Origin: Ilyonectria destructans
Taxonomy: Eukaryota > Ascomycota > Sordariomycetes > Hypocreales > Nectriaceae
Reading direction: 5' to 3'
Length of the DNA stretch: 64,000 bases
Assembly (NCBI GenBank): GCA_020740775.1
Contig: JAHEWK010000018.1
Coordinates: 620,001-684,000, forward strand
This document shows, one piece after another, positions 1 to 10,064 of the stretch (positions are counted from its first letter, which is position 1; the number at the start of each line of letters is the position of its first letter). Under the pieces are notes generated by a model. It was not told where the DNA came from. It was given only the letters and a program-made list of their open reading frames with translations, and made no database searches. Position numbers and translations under genes: made by a program.

Positions 1-1031
1 TCGTCGGACGCAACGAGTTCCTCCCGTGTCAAGTCGAGCGTCATGCCCATAAATGCCAAAGTACAGGACTGTGCGAGAGTTGCAAGGCTAATCCTCCGGT
101 TCATAGCTTCACCGATCCATGGAGCTGTATAGTTGGGAAATGCTTGCCTGACTCCGTATGCAAGCATACCCATCTCGGCAGTGAGGACAAATTGATGAAA
201 ATCCGGTCGAGGAAGAATCGAATCGAAGACAACTTTCACAATGTCGTAGAGCTTAGCTGCCGGAGATACTGCAACCGTCCCAAGATATCCTGAGCTGGCT
301 TTTTGCACAAGAGGATGCTCAGATAGCTTCCACACCGCGGCGCCTCCTTGAGAGTGACCCACGCTCATCCATTCTTTGGTGAAAGCTCCAGGAAAGGCTT
401 TGCGAGCAGCCTGTACCGAATAATACAAATCGTTTGCATGGGCGGTGTAGCTGGTATATTTGTGTGACGTGAAGTTGTTGCCAAGGCCGGCGTAGTCAGT
501 TCCCACCATTGCGTACCCGCGGAATATGAGCGGGGCCCAACTATCATAGTTGAAGAGGCTGGGAGAAGATGATGGCGCGCAGCCACGAAAAACACCAATA
601 GTACCGTGGGCATACGCGATAAGGGGGATCTTTCGATGGTGGGCAGGCTTGGCAAATGGGAATGCGATGAATCCAGTCGAGGGTACAGGGCTTCCATCTA
701 GGTCCCGAGAAGTATATTGGAATCGAAAAGTAGTCATACCAGCAGGGACATCTAGCTGGGAGCTGTTGATCGGCATGAGTTTCAGCAAGTCGCCGGGAGT
801 CGACGTGGAGAAATTATTTGCCGTTGCGTAGAAGTCAAAGTCGAATGCGGTTCCGAGCGTCTCAAGGTCGGCTGCGTTGGTGATGGCTAGGATTTCTTGG
901 CATGTCTCATTACACCCGTATGATAAAGCCACTTCTTTGGTTATGTCGAAGTTTGATGCTTGGCCTAGTCCTGTCTGAGCCTGAGCTGTCGACGCCAGGA
1001 ACAGAATGGCGAGCCCCGTAGAGAGAATCAT
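1..1031 (-). CDS. secreted lipase-like alpha/beta hydrolase, C-terminus cut by window edge
   Basis: Read on the minus strand from an ATG at 1031, the frame stays open to the window edge (about 343 codons), so the gene is 3'-partial and looks intronless here. The first 18 residues form a clean signal peptide (hydrophobic core, then Ala-x-Ala before a Gln), so the product should be secreted. Around residue 222-230 lies Gly-His-Ser-Gln-Gly-Gly, the nucleophile elbow of serine hydrolases, and an Ala-His-Gly-Thr stretch near residue 120 fits the oxyanion region. This combination resembles fungal secretory lipases (LIP family). The catalytic Asp and His should lie in the later half; the end is missing, so the triad was not checked. 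Substrate (lipid or other ester) is not predictable. Nothing ties it to the neighbouring pathway genes. Confidence 0.75.
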   Translation of the reverse strand, partial: MILSTGLAILFLASTAQAQTGLGQASNFDITKEVALSYGCNETCQEILAITNAADLETLGTAFDFDFYATANNFSTSTPGDLLKLMPINSSQLDVPAGMTTFRFQYTSRDLDGSPVPSTGFIAFPFAKPAHHRKIPLIAYAHGTIGVFRGCAPSSSPSLFNYDSWAPLIFRGYAMVGTDYAGLGNNFTSHKYTSYTAHANDLYYSVQAARKAFPGAFTKEWMSVGHSQGGAAVWKLSEHPLVQKASSGYLGTVAVSPAAKLYDIVKVVFDSILPRPDFHQFVLTAEMGMLAYGVRQAFPNYTAPWIGEAMNRRISLATLAQSCTLAFMGMTLDLTREELVASD

Positions 1032-1120
1032 GTTGAGACTGAGACTAAGTTCCACAAAGATGTTTAGCAGATGCGTGAGAGGGTGAATTTGAAGAGTACC
1101 TGGGAGAAGGAGGGCGCATG

Positions 1121-1130
1121 CATTTATACC
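1121..1130 (-). promoter_or_regulatory. TATA box of lipase-like gene
   Basis: The minus strand reads GGTATAAATG, about 90 bases upstream of the ATG at 1031, a usual fungal TATA distance. Confidence 0.4.
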
Positions 1131-1131
1131 T

Positions 1132-1957
1132 CGAAGACTGGATTGATGCGGGTTGATCGGATGGTGCCGTGCTGAGGAGCTTATGAGATTGTGTCATTGA
1201 TGATGTTGGATAATTAGATCGAGGGCAACGGCAATTAGCCAAACAGCGCATGAGAGCAAGGGTCGCCTGATATTTTCCATTTCCGGCTCAGCGCACGCAT
1301 AGCGGATTGGGGAGGAAGGTAGACTAAAGACTTCTGCACTTCCGTCCTTATCCTCTTGGTTGCCGCGCGTCGTGGATCGCATTATAAATGGAGCCAGGCC
1401 TCGGAAAGTGATGGTGCAATTGAGGCTTAAATTCGAGCTACGGCTAATGCAGGAGTAAGCACAATCTTGTTGTCACTCGTCCCTTGTTCGTTCTTGCAGG
1501 GATCGCATGATTTATCCTTAATCGGGATAAGTCGCGGATCTACGAAGCACTCCGCTCATCGATATGCACTCTCGGACGTACCGAGAACTCAAGGTTCTTT
1601 GCCCGAATTCCAGCCCCGAGAGATACTTGACGTCGCTAAATGCTATTTTCTGTTGTGCAAGGATCGCGCAATCTATGCTTGATCTGGATACGAGCTCCCG
1701 ACTATCCTTGTACACTCCACTCCCAATACATCTCCATTTCTGCTTTCGTTGGGGTACCAGGATCTTTGATCGCCACCACTTCCGAGAGAGCTGACAACTT
1801 TTTGATCTTAAAAACAAAGCTCATCCAGGTGTTCTCGAATCTCTCTGAGCTATTGTTTCCTTCTATTCTTACCACAAGCCCACCAATCTCCTCGTTCCAT
1901 TGGGCCTGCTTGGATTTTTTTACCCTACTTTACACTTCGCACCGGTATCGTACGACC
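1132..1957. other. intergenic region, divergent promoters
   Basis: Short open frames here overlap on both strands and have no recognisable motif. The stretch probably holds the promoters of the divergent lipase-like and RTA1 genes. No repeat or RNA gene was seen. Confidence 0.5.
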
Positions 1958-3124
1958 ATGCCTCAGACATGCTATGGTCAGTACATGTAGCTTCGTATCT
2001 TTCATGCCGGTTCTCTAATTCATGGTTTTATCTAGCGCTCGAAGTCCACAAGACTATGTGGGATTTCTGCCCGAATTTAGCAGCATCCTATATAATGATG
2101 GTAGTTTTCGCTCTGGCAACAGTTGCACACGTCGTCCAAGCCGTCATATACCGCAAGCCATATTGTTGGACAATTGCAATGAGCGGACTACTCCAGGCCT
2201 CGGCATATCTTTTTCGCATTCTCAGTATTGGAAACCCGACGAGTTTAGGGCTCTATGCAACATGGTTCGTTCTAATACTGGTATGTATAAAACTCTCTAT
2301 GATATATGAGTTAGCATCGCTGAATCTCGAAGATTGCGCCAATCTGGACCAATGCATTTGTATACATGATTTTAGGTCGGATGGTCTGGAATTACACAAA
2401 AGCTGGCAAGCTTTTAGGATTAAGCGCATGGAGACTCGGGCAATTCTTCGTCGTTTTGGATATAATGTAAGTCATTGATGACCTGCAAAAGTGATGGGCA
2501 CTGAGTTGAGTACAGTGCCGCACTGGTGCAAGTTTATGGGGCAGCCACAGCTTCTGACATTACGTCAAGCACAGACGTGATATTGAGAGGTAATTGGACT
2601 CCGAATACTACATCTCACGTCGCTGACAGGTTACCAAAGGATTGCACACTTATATGGCAGGCATTGGTGTCCAACAATTCTTCATATGCGTTTTCTTCCT
2701 ATTCGCAATATACTTTCACAAAGAGATCAGGGGAAGCGCGCCTATAAATGCACTCCTCCTACTCTATTGCTTATACTTTACTGTCATTCTTATATCTGTA
2801 AGTTGAATCCTACATTCACACATGAGAACACAGTTGTGAGGCCACCCACTGATATAACCATAGGCTCGAATTTGTTTTCGTCTTGTCGAGTATGCTGGTG
2901 GCCTCGATAGTTCGATTCCTCGACATGAAGCTTACCAGTACTGTTTTGACTCGTTGCTTATGCTGATTGCATCATGCATTTTTAATATTGCACACCCTGG
3001 TCGGATAATGGCTGGAAAACAAGGAGACCTTCCGAACAAATCGGAGAGAAAGCGACATGCCATGGGCTCTGAAGTTCGTGGGGGCAGCATCTCCCTTTCC
3101 AACCTGGAAAATTCAGACGCGTAG
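1958..3124 (+). CDS. RTA1-family lipid-translocating/resistance membrane protein
   Basis: Six exons join in frame: 1958-1976, 2036-2280, 2333-2466, 2516-2589, 2640-2797 and 2864-3124, giving 296 residues. The joined protein shows RTA1 family landmarks in order: Ala-Pro-Ile-Trp-x-x-Ala-Phe-x-Tyr-Met-Ile-Leu-Gly-Arg across the exon 2/3 join, then Asp-Ile-(x)3-Leu-Val-Gln across the exon 3/4 join, and Arg-(x)2-Phe-Arg-(x)2-Glu-Tyr followed by Phe-Asp and His-Pro-Gly in the last exon. About seven hydrophobic segments are visible. RTA1 proteins are fungal membrane proteins linked to lipid movement and resistance to toxic compounds. Lying beside a regulator and biosynthetic genes, it could serve self-protection or efflux, but that is inference. 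The N-terminus is short for the family, so the true first exon may lie upstream. Confidence 0.82.
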
Positions 3125-3831
3125 TTTCGGGGAGTGGACGGTGAAGATACATTGAGTTACATTAAGTTAATAGATTTAACTAGTATGCTATTGCTGATGA
3201 TGCAATTCAATTGTGATAAAAACCAAGACTTTAGCCAGTCTGACCTGGTGGCTTGCTACCTGGAAGGATGACATGGGAGTCCTAGAAGTGCAATTCGTAA
3301 CAGGGGATAACTATAGAAGAGGAAATTGAGTGAGGCAATAATCATTCAGGTATTTTCTTCAGTACAGATAGAGGCAGTATTGAATTGTGAGTTTTCTACT
3401 TCAATAAGAGTTGAGACTAAGAACGACAAAAGACGAACTACTTGCTACTCGGTGATCATACAGACAGATCGCCCAGTCTACTTTGGCCCTTCACTAGCAC
3501 TGAACTCGACACCGAGAGCAAAGCGAAATTTGCCGAATCTTTTTAAAACTTCACGGGTGTTTATCACGACAACACAGTTGTATATATCACCCTAGTCAAA
3601 CCAAAGGCTAACAAGGGAGAGGTGGGGGCCTAGGCCGGAGGCTTAGTCAGAGAATCTAAGCTCGTGACGCTCATCTAAACTTTGGCCACTAAAATCTCCT
3701 CCACTCAACCACGGCATTAAATACCTAACCACTCAGCCTCCCCCCCAAGTCATATTTTTGCCGCTCTGTGCTCTGCCGAGCCTTCACTTATCGTTGCGCA
3801 CTCCCGGCGGATTTGCCTGCTCCAAGTGGCA
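3125..3831. other. intergenic region
   Basis: AT-leaning sequence with only short unconvincing frames. It separates the RTA1 gene from the regulator and presumably holds the regulator's promoter. A run of C at about 3740-3745 is the only simple-sequence feature. Confidence 0.4.
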
Positions 3832-5452
3832 ATGTCTTTCCCCGACCGCAATTCCGCCAGGCGCTCCAAGCCATGTGGGCCGTGGGACAGCCGGCGAAAG
3901 GGGCATCGATGCCAGAACTGTCGAAGCTCTCGATTGGGAGTATGCGAAGTCCCAAGATTGTTCCCTAAGTCACTCACTAACTGACTGACTGTTGCCCATA
4001 GTGCGATGGAGGACGGCCTTGTTCGCGTTGCCAGCTGCGCCTATTACCGTGCCCTGAACCTAACGAGCCTTCGGAAAGGGCGACGGTTGTTTTCTTGGAC
4101 CATTCCACGGGCCCTGTAATCTCCGAGGCACAGGTTTTATCCGAGAGAGACGCCCCGTGTATCGACTCTTTTTTTGCTTTCATGGAGCTGAGCTCTTCCC
4201 CGTTTACCGACCCCTTCTCGCGGTCCAGGCTAGCACATTTCTTGGACGAATCACTCCCGGTTCGGCTTGTCGTTTCGTCTATTGGTCGAGTCAGGCTACA
4301 CTGTATAGAAGCCACATCCTATGATGATCCCATGAAGACGATGTCTTGGGTTCCAGCGGCGCGAAATAAGATACGTCACCACTTGCAGACGATAGCCGGC
4401 ACTGTGAATCCTTCCCCCGAGACGAAATCTCTCATCCTGGCGCTTACCGTGTTGAGCTGCATTTTCGAAGTAAGTAGAATCGGGTTGCAATGACTGCATA
4501 TATGGAATCTTGAAGAAATGGTTTCGCAATGATAAACTAACCCTATTTTAGCTCATGATTGATATCTCCGGCTATGGTGCCATTCTGGTCTTGGAATCGC
4601 TTCCAGTGCACGTTGTTCAATCTCTCCATACTGGACCGCTTTCGTCACAGTTTGACATCGGTCTATTGGCCGGGTACCAATTTATCCAGGCAGCTCTCTG
4701 CCTCATTTGCGATCAGGATACCTTTCTCGCTGGCATACAGTTCTGCGAGCCAGCTGCCAGGTCTGAGCTGAGTCAAAATCTAGACATCACCGCTGCATAC
4801 CGTTTGTCTCGGCTCCTAGTACTTCTCGCTAGATGCAATGCCCGGTTAGCATGGAAATCTTGCCATGTAGGACCCGGCGAAGCTGACCAACTCTTATAGT
4901 TCTATTCAGTGGCTTAAACAAGCACGAGGTGTTGTGCAAGTCGGGCTTCCAGATGGACCCAACTCTGCCTCTTTTCAGAAAACTCTAGGCACATCATTAT
5001 TGGAATTCGGAAAAGGCGTGTTCGAAAACGCGCTTGAGGTGCTTGAGCTGGCAGACAATATCCGTCCGAACCCCGCTGTAGGCCCCGTTGATCCTGAGGG
5101 ATTTAGCTCGGCCCTTACAGCTTTCTATCATTGCGCTATTATTTCTGTTGCTCGACTGTTTACAGATACGCTATGGGGATCTGTTGGAAAACCCCCAGCA
5201 GCAGACGAGATGCCTCACCTGGAATCTCATGCACTGACTGCTCTTGCTATCATAGAGCGAAAGCTTGTGTCTGTCGGTGCTGAATCCCTTTTCTACTTGC
5301 CGTTAATGTCTGCTATAGCACTGGAGATCCGACAGCTAGATGACCAACGACGAGTTATGAAGATTCTAAATGATGTTGCTCTAACGGGATTTGTAGTAGC
5401 GAGAACATACAAATCTGATATGCAACTAGCGTGGGACTTAATTAATAATTAG
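3832..5452 (+). CDS. Zn2Cys6 transcription factor
   Basis: Exons 3832-3939, 4002-4469, 4552-4844 and 4900-5452 join in frame to 473 residues. The first intron splits the zinc cluster: joining the exons restores C-x2-C-x6-C-x5-C-x2-C-x6-C at about residues 25-52, the exact spacing of the fungal binuclear cluster. A basic stretch with Arg-Arg-Lys precedes it. The rest is helical and resembles the aflatoxin-regulator type, with no obvious large fungal-TF middle-homology region. The third donor is GTTAGC, weaker than usual. The gene lies just before the convergent PLP enzyme gene and near the divergent PLP/dioxygenase promoter, so it is the natural candidate for the pathway-specific activator of 5.8-19 kb. 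Its binding site was not identified. Confidence 0.85.
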
Positions 5453-5814
5453 TGACCTAATCTGGGGTGTTAGCAATAACATTCAGGGGAATATAACTAA
5501 GGCTCCGGGCTAGCTAGGTCAAGAGATATACAAGGGTAGCATTGCTTGCAGTTTTGAGAAGGGGATTATTAGTTTCAAGACCTTGCAAGCTCTTTTTTAG
5601 TTTTGGGTCTTGGAGTTGGCTATATAATTAGCAATGTTATTCTTTGAAGTCAATAGGTACATGCCCTGGGCTCTTTCGTGTCAGGGTTTGTAATTGGCAT
5701 GCTTGTTCAGGAGGCAGAGTACTCTTAGTTTACGTTTGAACAAGTTATAAAATAGCAGGTGTTAAACAGTAACTGGGGTTGGAATAACGTCTCTCAGTCT
5801 AGTCACTTAATTGA
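5453..5814. terminator. convergent 3' intergenic region
   Basis: The regulator (plus strand) and the PLP enzyme gene (minus strand) end towards each other here, so these 362 bases hold both 3' ends. The stretch is AT-rich. No defined poly(A) site could be pinned down. Confidence 0.4.
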
Positions 5815-7620
5815 CTATCTGAAATAAGCACTGCTTGCCTTGACCAGCCCGTTTCCATTTTCCTTGACGAATCCATTCCCATTCTCCTTGACAAATCCAT
5901 TCCCATTCTCCTTGACGAACCCATTCTCTTTGACCACCCCATTCTCCCTAAGTCTCCATTGTGCCATCACGGATCTGGAAGCGCGGTAGTGTCTCTCCAG
6001 CCCTTTGCAGATTGCCCTGGCCACCGGCTCGACCTCATTCGGATCGACTCCGACGGAGATTCTCATATACGGATCCTCGTCTCGGATGAAGGGGCACGAC
6101 GGCCAAATGCGAGTGACGGAGAAGCCCAGGCCACCGCCCTTTGTCATTGCAACGCCCTCTTCCTCTGCGGCCCTCAGGACCAAGCCAGTAAATGCATCCA
6201 AACTCGGCCGCTTATTCATCTGGTCCCCAAAGAGCTTGATGGTGACGACGTTTCCGCCGTGACCCCAGCCCATCTTGCGCCAATGGGTCGGGAAATTGAA
6301 ATCAGCGATGGTGGAGCTCCTCTTGTCTAGGATGTGATAGAGCTTCTCCGCGTTTGTGGTGAGCCAGTGCATCCGCGACTGATGGATGTTGTAATCGATG
6401 GGCGGCAAGACATTTGCCTGACGTGAATATAACGTCGTTCCGGTGACTTGGCGGATGAGGCCGACGGTCTCATGGTAAACCTCTGGGTAGACGACGAATC
6501 CACACATGACGATGTCCATACCCATCTGGATGTACTTGTGGGCACTCTCGTAGTAGAGGACCTTTGGGTGGCTGGGCTGATCAAACCAGTCGTACACCTG
6601 CATTCCACCCGAGATCAGCGTCCCGTCGATGATGAGAAACCGATCCGCCCAGCCTTCTCGGCCTTCCACGAGCTGCGCAAACCGCCGTATGTCAGTAGTC
6701 TCCAAGCCGAGAGTGTTGGCCATAGGGTCGAGGTAGACTGCCTTGGCGTTGTGCTTCTCCGCCGTCGCAATGATGTCCTCGGCGTCAAACGTGTCTGAGT
6801 TGACGACGCGTACATGCGAGACCAGCCGCAGGTGCTCGAAACACTCGAAATACAGGTACGGAGAGATGACAATTGTGTCGCCCGCGGTGAGGACCTTGCT
6901 CATCAAGAACTGATGCAACACCGTGAAGGCCGCCACGCCGCTCGACGTCAACAACAGCTTGAGAGGCAGCTTTTCGTTGCCCAGCCCCAGAGCCTTGAGG
7001 AGTCGGGCCTCAGATTCTCGGACATCAGGCGCCCCGTAACGGTCATAGTTGAGGCCGTCTGACTGGTGGTAAGAAGGGTCAAACCACCACACGGTCTTAG
7101 ACTGGTCGTACGCGGGACTGGCGCGCTCAAAGAACGACCCCAAGCAGGACTGCAGCTGGATCAGAGCGCGGTAACGTTCCTCCATCTGCCAGGGCGTAAG
7201 GGCGAATGTCGACAACGCCGACGACGCTTGGTTCTGGCCCTGGAGGTTCTGCGTAATGGCCAGCTGCATCTCCAGCTCTGAAGTAAGCTGCTCTAAACGC
7301 GTGTATGTTTGCAAGAAGATGTTAATGCACCAGTCATCGGTGCGGGCGGATATCTCTTTTTCAATGCGCGCGCGCTCATCAAAGCGCTGTTTGATAGTGG
7401 CCGTCGCCGCCTTGAGGCGGGATAACAGATGGGACCATGTTTCGACGATGGACAACTTGGGCGTTTCGTATGACTTCAGATCTGTGCGCCGCGACAACTG
7501 CCCATTGGGGTTGGCGACTGCGATGGGATAGGGAGGGGCCATTGAGACGACCATTGATGAGACGGGGAGACGGCAGAGAAGCAAAGTAACCCTAACCCTG
7601 GATGGTGCTGCTGTTGTCAC
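5815..7620 (-). CDS. PLP-dependent Cys/Met-metabolism-type enzyme (cystathionine gamma-synthase-like)
   Basis: This intronless gene encodes 601 residues. The core from about residue 190 is a fold-type-I PLP enzyme. Tyr-Asp-Arg-Tyr-Gly-Ala-Pro near 192-198 matches the Tyr-x-Arg-x-Asn-Pro region of Cys/Met enzymes, Thr-Ser-Ser-Gly-Val-Ala near 225-230 the phosphate-binding loop, Asp332 the pyridine-nitrogen Asp, and Lys362 in Ser-Ala-His-Lys-Tyr-Ile-Gln-Met-Gly is the likely Schiff-base Lys. In fungal pathways such enzymes make gamma-substituted amino acids or pipecolate-type precursors; that role here is inference. The N-terminal 160 residues are an extra helical segment not typical of plain cystathionine synthases. 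The C-terminus carries an octapeptide repeat (Lys-Glu-Asn-Gly-Asn-Gly-Phe-Val). The gene is divergent from the 2-OG dioxygenase gene. Met27 is a possible alternative start. Confidence 0.8.
   Translation of the reverse strand: MTTAAPSRVRVTLLLCRLPVSSMVVSMAPPYPIAVANPNGQLSRRTDLKSYETPKLSIVETWSHLLSRLKAATATIKQRFDERARIEKEISARTDDWCINIFLQTYTRLEQLTSELEMQLAITQNLQGQNQASSALSTFALTPWQMEERYRALIQLQSCLGSFFERASPAYDQSKTVWWFDPSYHQSDGLNYDRYGAPDVRESEARLLKALGLGNEKLPLKLLLTSSGVAAFTVLHQFLMSKVLTAGDTIVISPYLYFECFEHLRLVSHVRVVNSDTFDAEDIIATAEKHNAKAVYLDPMANTLGLETTDIRRFAQLVEGREGWADRFLIIDGTLISGGMQVYDWFDQPSHPKVLYYESAHKYIQMGMDIVMCGFVVYPEVYHETVGLIRQVTGTTLYSRQANVLPPIDYNIHQSRMHWLTTNAEKLYHILDKRSSTIADFNFPTHWRKMGWGHGGNVVTIKLFGDQMNKRPSLDAFTGLVLRAAEEEGVAMTKGGGLGFSVTRIWPSCPFIRDEDPYMRISVGVDPNEVEPVARAICKGLERHYRASRSVMAQWRLRENGVVKENGFVKENGNGFVKENGNGFVKENGNGLVKASSAYFR
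5837..5946 (-). repeat. 24-bp tandem repeat in the 3' end of the PLP enzyme gene
   Basis: About four and a half copies of a 24-bp unit (full units at 5857-5880, 5881-5904 and 5905-5928) encode repeats of Lys-Glu-Asn-Gly-Asn-Gly-Phe-Val at the extreme C-terminus. Copies differ by a few substitutions and reading frame is kept. Confidence 0.85.
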
Positions 7621-7710
7621 CTAAGCGTCCCAGTTTTATAATGAGAAAGGGGCCGCTGTAAACCCTAGTACCATGGCAAAGCACCGCCAGGATGAGATCT
7701 GTCTGCAATT

Positions 7711-7718
7711 CTTATATA
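7711..7718 (-). promoter_or_regulatory. TATA box of PLP enzyme gene
   Basis: The minus strand reads TATATAAG about 91 bases upstream of the ATG at 7620. This supports the annotated start over one further upstream. Confidence 0.45.
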
Positions 7719-8063
7719 CGAGTTTCTTGCACACGAGTGGGAGTTGTTAGGAGAGCCGGGGTGGGTCAGTGCCAGGATAAGTCGCAAATGGGCCGGCCCG
7801 GTGAACTCGCAGATTCTGGAAGGATTATACGGATGAGGTAATTAGTTGTCTTGTTTCTCCTCTCACTAGCGGTGTACTTACATGGAACTATGGAGTGAAC
7901 AAGGAAGTGAGAGGCTCGGCCTGCAGGGGTCTCAACCGACCTTCCAGAACAAGAGAAGAGAGGCGGCCGGTGTTACACGTCTACAGTATTTGACGACTTG
8001 CATCGCGGCTACAGTCTCTACGACTCGTTGGCGCGTATTGACAGGAGGCCTGAACGGTGGGAT

Positions 8064-8140
8064 TTCTCGACGCTAACATGGCCTGTTCCCAGGCTTGCAG
8101 CGCTGGGGTTCTTCCACGCAAACATGACCTGTTCCAGATT
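8064..8140. repeat. imperfect direct repeat, possible operator
   Basis: The two copies begin TTCTCGACGCTAACATGG and TTCTTCCACGCAAACATG and both continue into a CCTGTTCC core. They are about 45 bp apart and lie upstream of the dioxygenase TATA box, a plausible place for activator sites. Confidence 0.45.
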
Positions 8141-8164
8141 TATCCAGCGAGTCAACAAGCTTAG

Positions 8165-8172
8165 TATAAATA
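8165..8172 (+). promoter_or_regulatory. TATA box of dioxygenase gene
   Basis: TATAAATA lies about 120 bases upstream of the ATG at 8289. The frame could be extended upstream to 7998, but that would put the coding start before this box, so the start at 8289 is preferred. Confidence 0.4.
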
Positions 8173-8288
8173 AGCCTAGTACAACTTTCTGTTCGGGGCC
8201 ATCAGACCTCGGCCGTATAAGAGGACTATCACATTATCCTCACACCCTCGATGACCGAAGCTTGAACTTGATTCATTATCAAAACACG

Positions 8289-8360
8289 ATGCCTATCGCT
8301 AACGGGAGAACCATGCCTATCGCTAACGGGAAGACCGTGCCTATCGTTAATGGGCACAAG
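8289..8360 (+). repeat. 24-bp tandem repeat x3 at dioxygenase N-terminus
   Basis: Three adjacent 24-bp units (8289-8312, 8313-8336, 8337-8360) encode Asn-Gly-containing octapeptides. The first two differ at two bases; the third is more diverged. Confidence 0.85.
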
Positions 8361-9302
8361 GCCGCTCATCGAAGGCCTCACATTTTAAATGTCCTCGAAC
8401 GACGCTATGATGCTCGCTTCTACGAGTCCATCGCCGCCATCATGGCCCTGCGCAACTCATACCTGCAAAATAGATTCATCTTTGTCCGAGGAGAGGACAT
8501 GATTCCCATTCTGGCGGGTCTCGGCGCCAGAGAAGACGACTTCGACGCCGTCAAGCAGATCAGCGACCTCACGGGACCTGATCCGACCCTCGATTACCGC
8601 TCGGTGACTTATGGACGCTACTGCATCGACCCCGAGACACGAAGTATCCGACGGCTCGAGGCGCAGCCGTACACGCTAACGGTGCAGGAGGACTACAAGC
8701 GCCACGACTCTGGGATCCCCAGGATGTTCGATGAGACACCAACGGACATGCAGGGCAACACGGTCGTACAGGCCATATTGCTCTTCAAGTCACTCATCTT
8801 CCAGGGCGTCCCTGTCTCGCCCCGCGACGGTCTAGACTATTCCTCCCCCGCTTGGATCTGCACCATGTTCAACGCTCGCACACACACTTGCAAGGACAGC
8901 GGCATCTTCGGCGAACCGGCGCTTGAAGGAGTCCACTCGGACGGATCTGACCACACCATGACGGTCTTCCTAGGCAGCAAGAACATGCGCCCGGATAGCG
9001 CCGTTACATTCATGCACGACAACCAGGAGACGACTGGGGTGCAGACATGGGAGACGAATCCCACGCTGATCCGGGGCCGTGTGCACCACCAACACTTCTT
9101 GGACACTCTGATGTTCGTGGATCACGAATACAAGCACAGCGTTACATCAGTGTACCAACTGGATACCTCGCAGCCCACGAGTAGGGATATGTTAGTGGTG
9201 TTTACGCGGCGGCCGAAACTAGACGGGCATGTTTCGGGTTATGCGGATACTATGGACCTCCACCGTACAGCACCGTTGCAGATGCCTATGTGGCTGCCTT
9301 GA
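8289..9302 (+). CDS. 2-oxoglutarate/Fe(II) dioxygenase, amino-acid hydroxylase type
   Basis: The intronless frame encodes 337 residues. The iron ligands are visible as Glu-Gly-Val-His216-Ser-Asp218-Gly and a distal His283 in Tyr-Lys-His-Ser-Val-Thr-Ser-Val. The context Glu-Gly-x-His-x-Asp-Gly is characteristic of the 2OG-Fe dioxygenase family that includes bacterial isoleucine 4-hydroxylase, rather than phytanoyl- or prolyl-hydroxylase types. Likely reaction: hydroxylation of a free amino or imino acid using O2 and 2-oxoglutarate. It is divergent from the PLP enzyme gene, so a PLP-made amino acid is an attractive substrate (inference). The first 24 residues are three copies of an octapeptide like Met-Pro-Ile-Ala-Asn-Gly-Arg-Thr, encoded by exact-length 24-bp units; they lie outside the catalytic fold. 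Confidence 0.8.
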   Translation: MPIANGRTMPIANGKTVPIVNGHKAAHRRPHILNVLERRYDARFYESIAAIMALRNSYLQNRFIFVRGEDMIPILAGLGAREDDFDAVKQISDLTGPDPTLDYRSVTYGRYCIDPETRSIRRLEAQPYTLTVQEDYKRHDSGIPRMFDETPTDMQGNTVVQAILLFKSLIFQGVPVSPRDGLDYSSPAWICTMFNARTHTCKDSGIFGEPALEGVHSDGSDHTMTVFLGSKNMRPDSAVTFMHDNQETTGVQTWETNPTLIRGRVHHQHFLDTLMFVDHEYKHSVTSVYQLDTSQPTSRDMLVVFTRRPKLDGHVSGYADTMDLHRTAPLQMPMWLP

Positions 9303-9705
9303 TAGCGTGGGTTTGAACAGAGAGCCAATGGCCTGTCGTTGATGTAGTTTAGGATAACATGGAACTGTGTGTTGTTAATTACAAACGCAGAGCAAATAGC
9401 ATGGATGAGCGTCTTGGAATTGCAAAACTACCTTCAGGCAGAAAAGTAAACTAGAATAATTCATCACTGACTTGGCCAGTTGCAGGCTTCAGTATACGTG
9501 TCTGTTAATTCGTTTGACTAAGAAAAAGGCGACATCTCGGCAGTTGTTGTGGTTACACCTCACACTGCATTGTCCACCAACTGCATGTGTCTATGGTGGG
9601 TCCTTTTGGAGAATTGCGTATAAATGCCCAATTGCTGCTCTTAACGTAATATGTCGGCACAAAGTTAAATCAGCAACCTTGCAAATTGCAGTTGATCTGC
9701 GTAAG

Positions 9706-10064
9706 CAAGAATGGATACTCGGCCCAAGTAGTAGATCATTGACCTTCCGTATCAAGTAGTTCTAAATATAATAGTAACAGGAACGTAGAGCACGTATTCA
9801 TACTAAGAGATAAGGAGGCTCTCGGACTAAGCACAAATCCGAGTAAGAGAGGGGCGTACGCCAAAATAGCGGGGATTGATACGCAGTAACCAAGAATGGA
9901 TACTCGCGCCAAGTAGCACAGTATTACCTTCCGTATCAGGTCGTCCCAAGTATAATGATGAATCATAAATGGACGGCGCTTAATACCCACAGACAAGGGG
10001 CTCTCGGCCCCGAAATTTACACAAGTCCGAGGAAGAGAGGGGCAAACGCCAAGATAGCGGGGAA
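9706..10064. repeat. diverged direct tandem duplication, unit about 170-175 bp
   Basis: Copy 1 (about 9706-9875) and copy 2 (about 9889-10064) share ordered blocks: CAAGAATGGATACTCG, CCAAGTAG, ACCTTCCGTATCA, a GGCTCTCGG block, a CAAGTCCGAG-like block and AAGAGAGGGGC, ending in ATAGCGGGG. Many differences are transitions. The source element is unknown. Confidence 0.7.

Larger units (their letters stand above)
7621..8288. promoter_or_regulatory. bidirectional promoter between PLP enzyme and dioxygenase genes
   Basis: These 668 bases separate two divergent genes, so one control region probably serves both. Contents seen: a TATA box towards each gene and an imperfect direct repeat of about 33 bp at 8064-8096 and 8109-8140 on the dioxygenase side. 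Confidence 0.55.
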
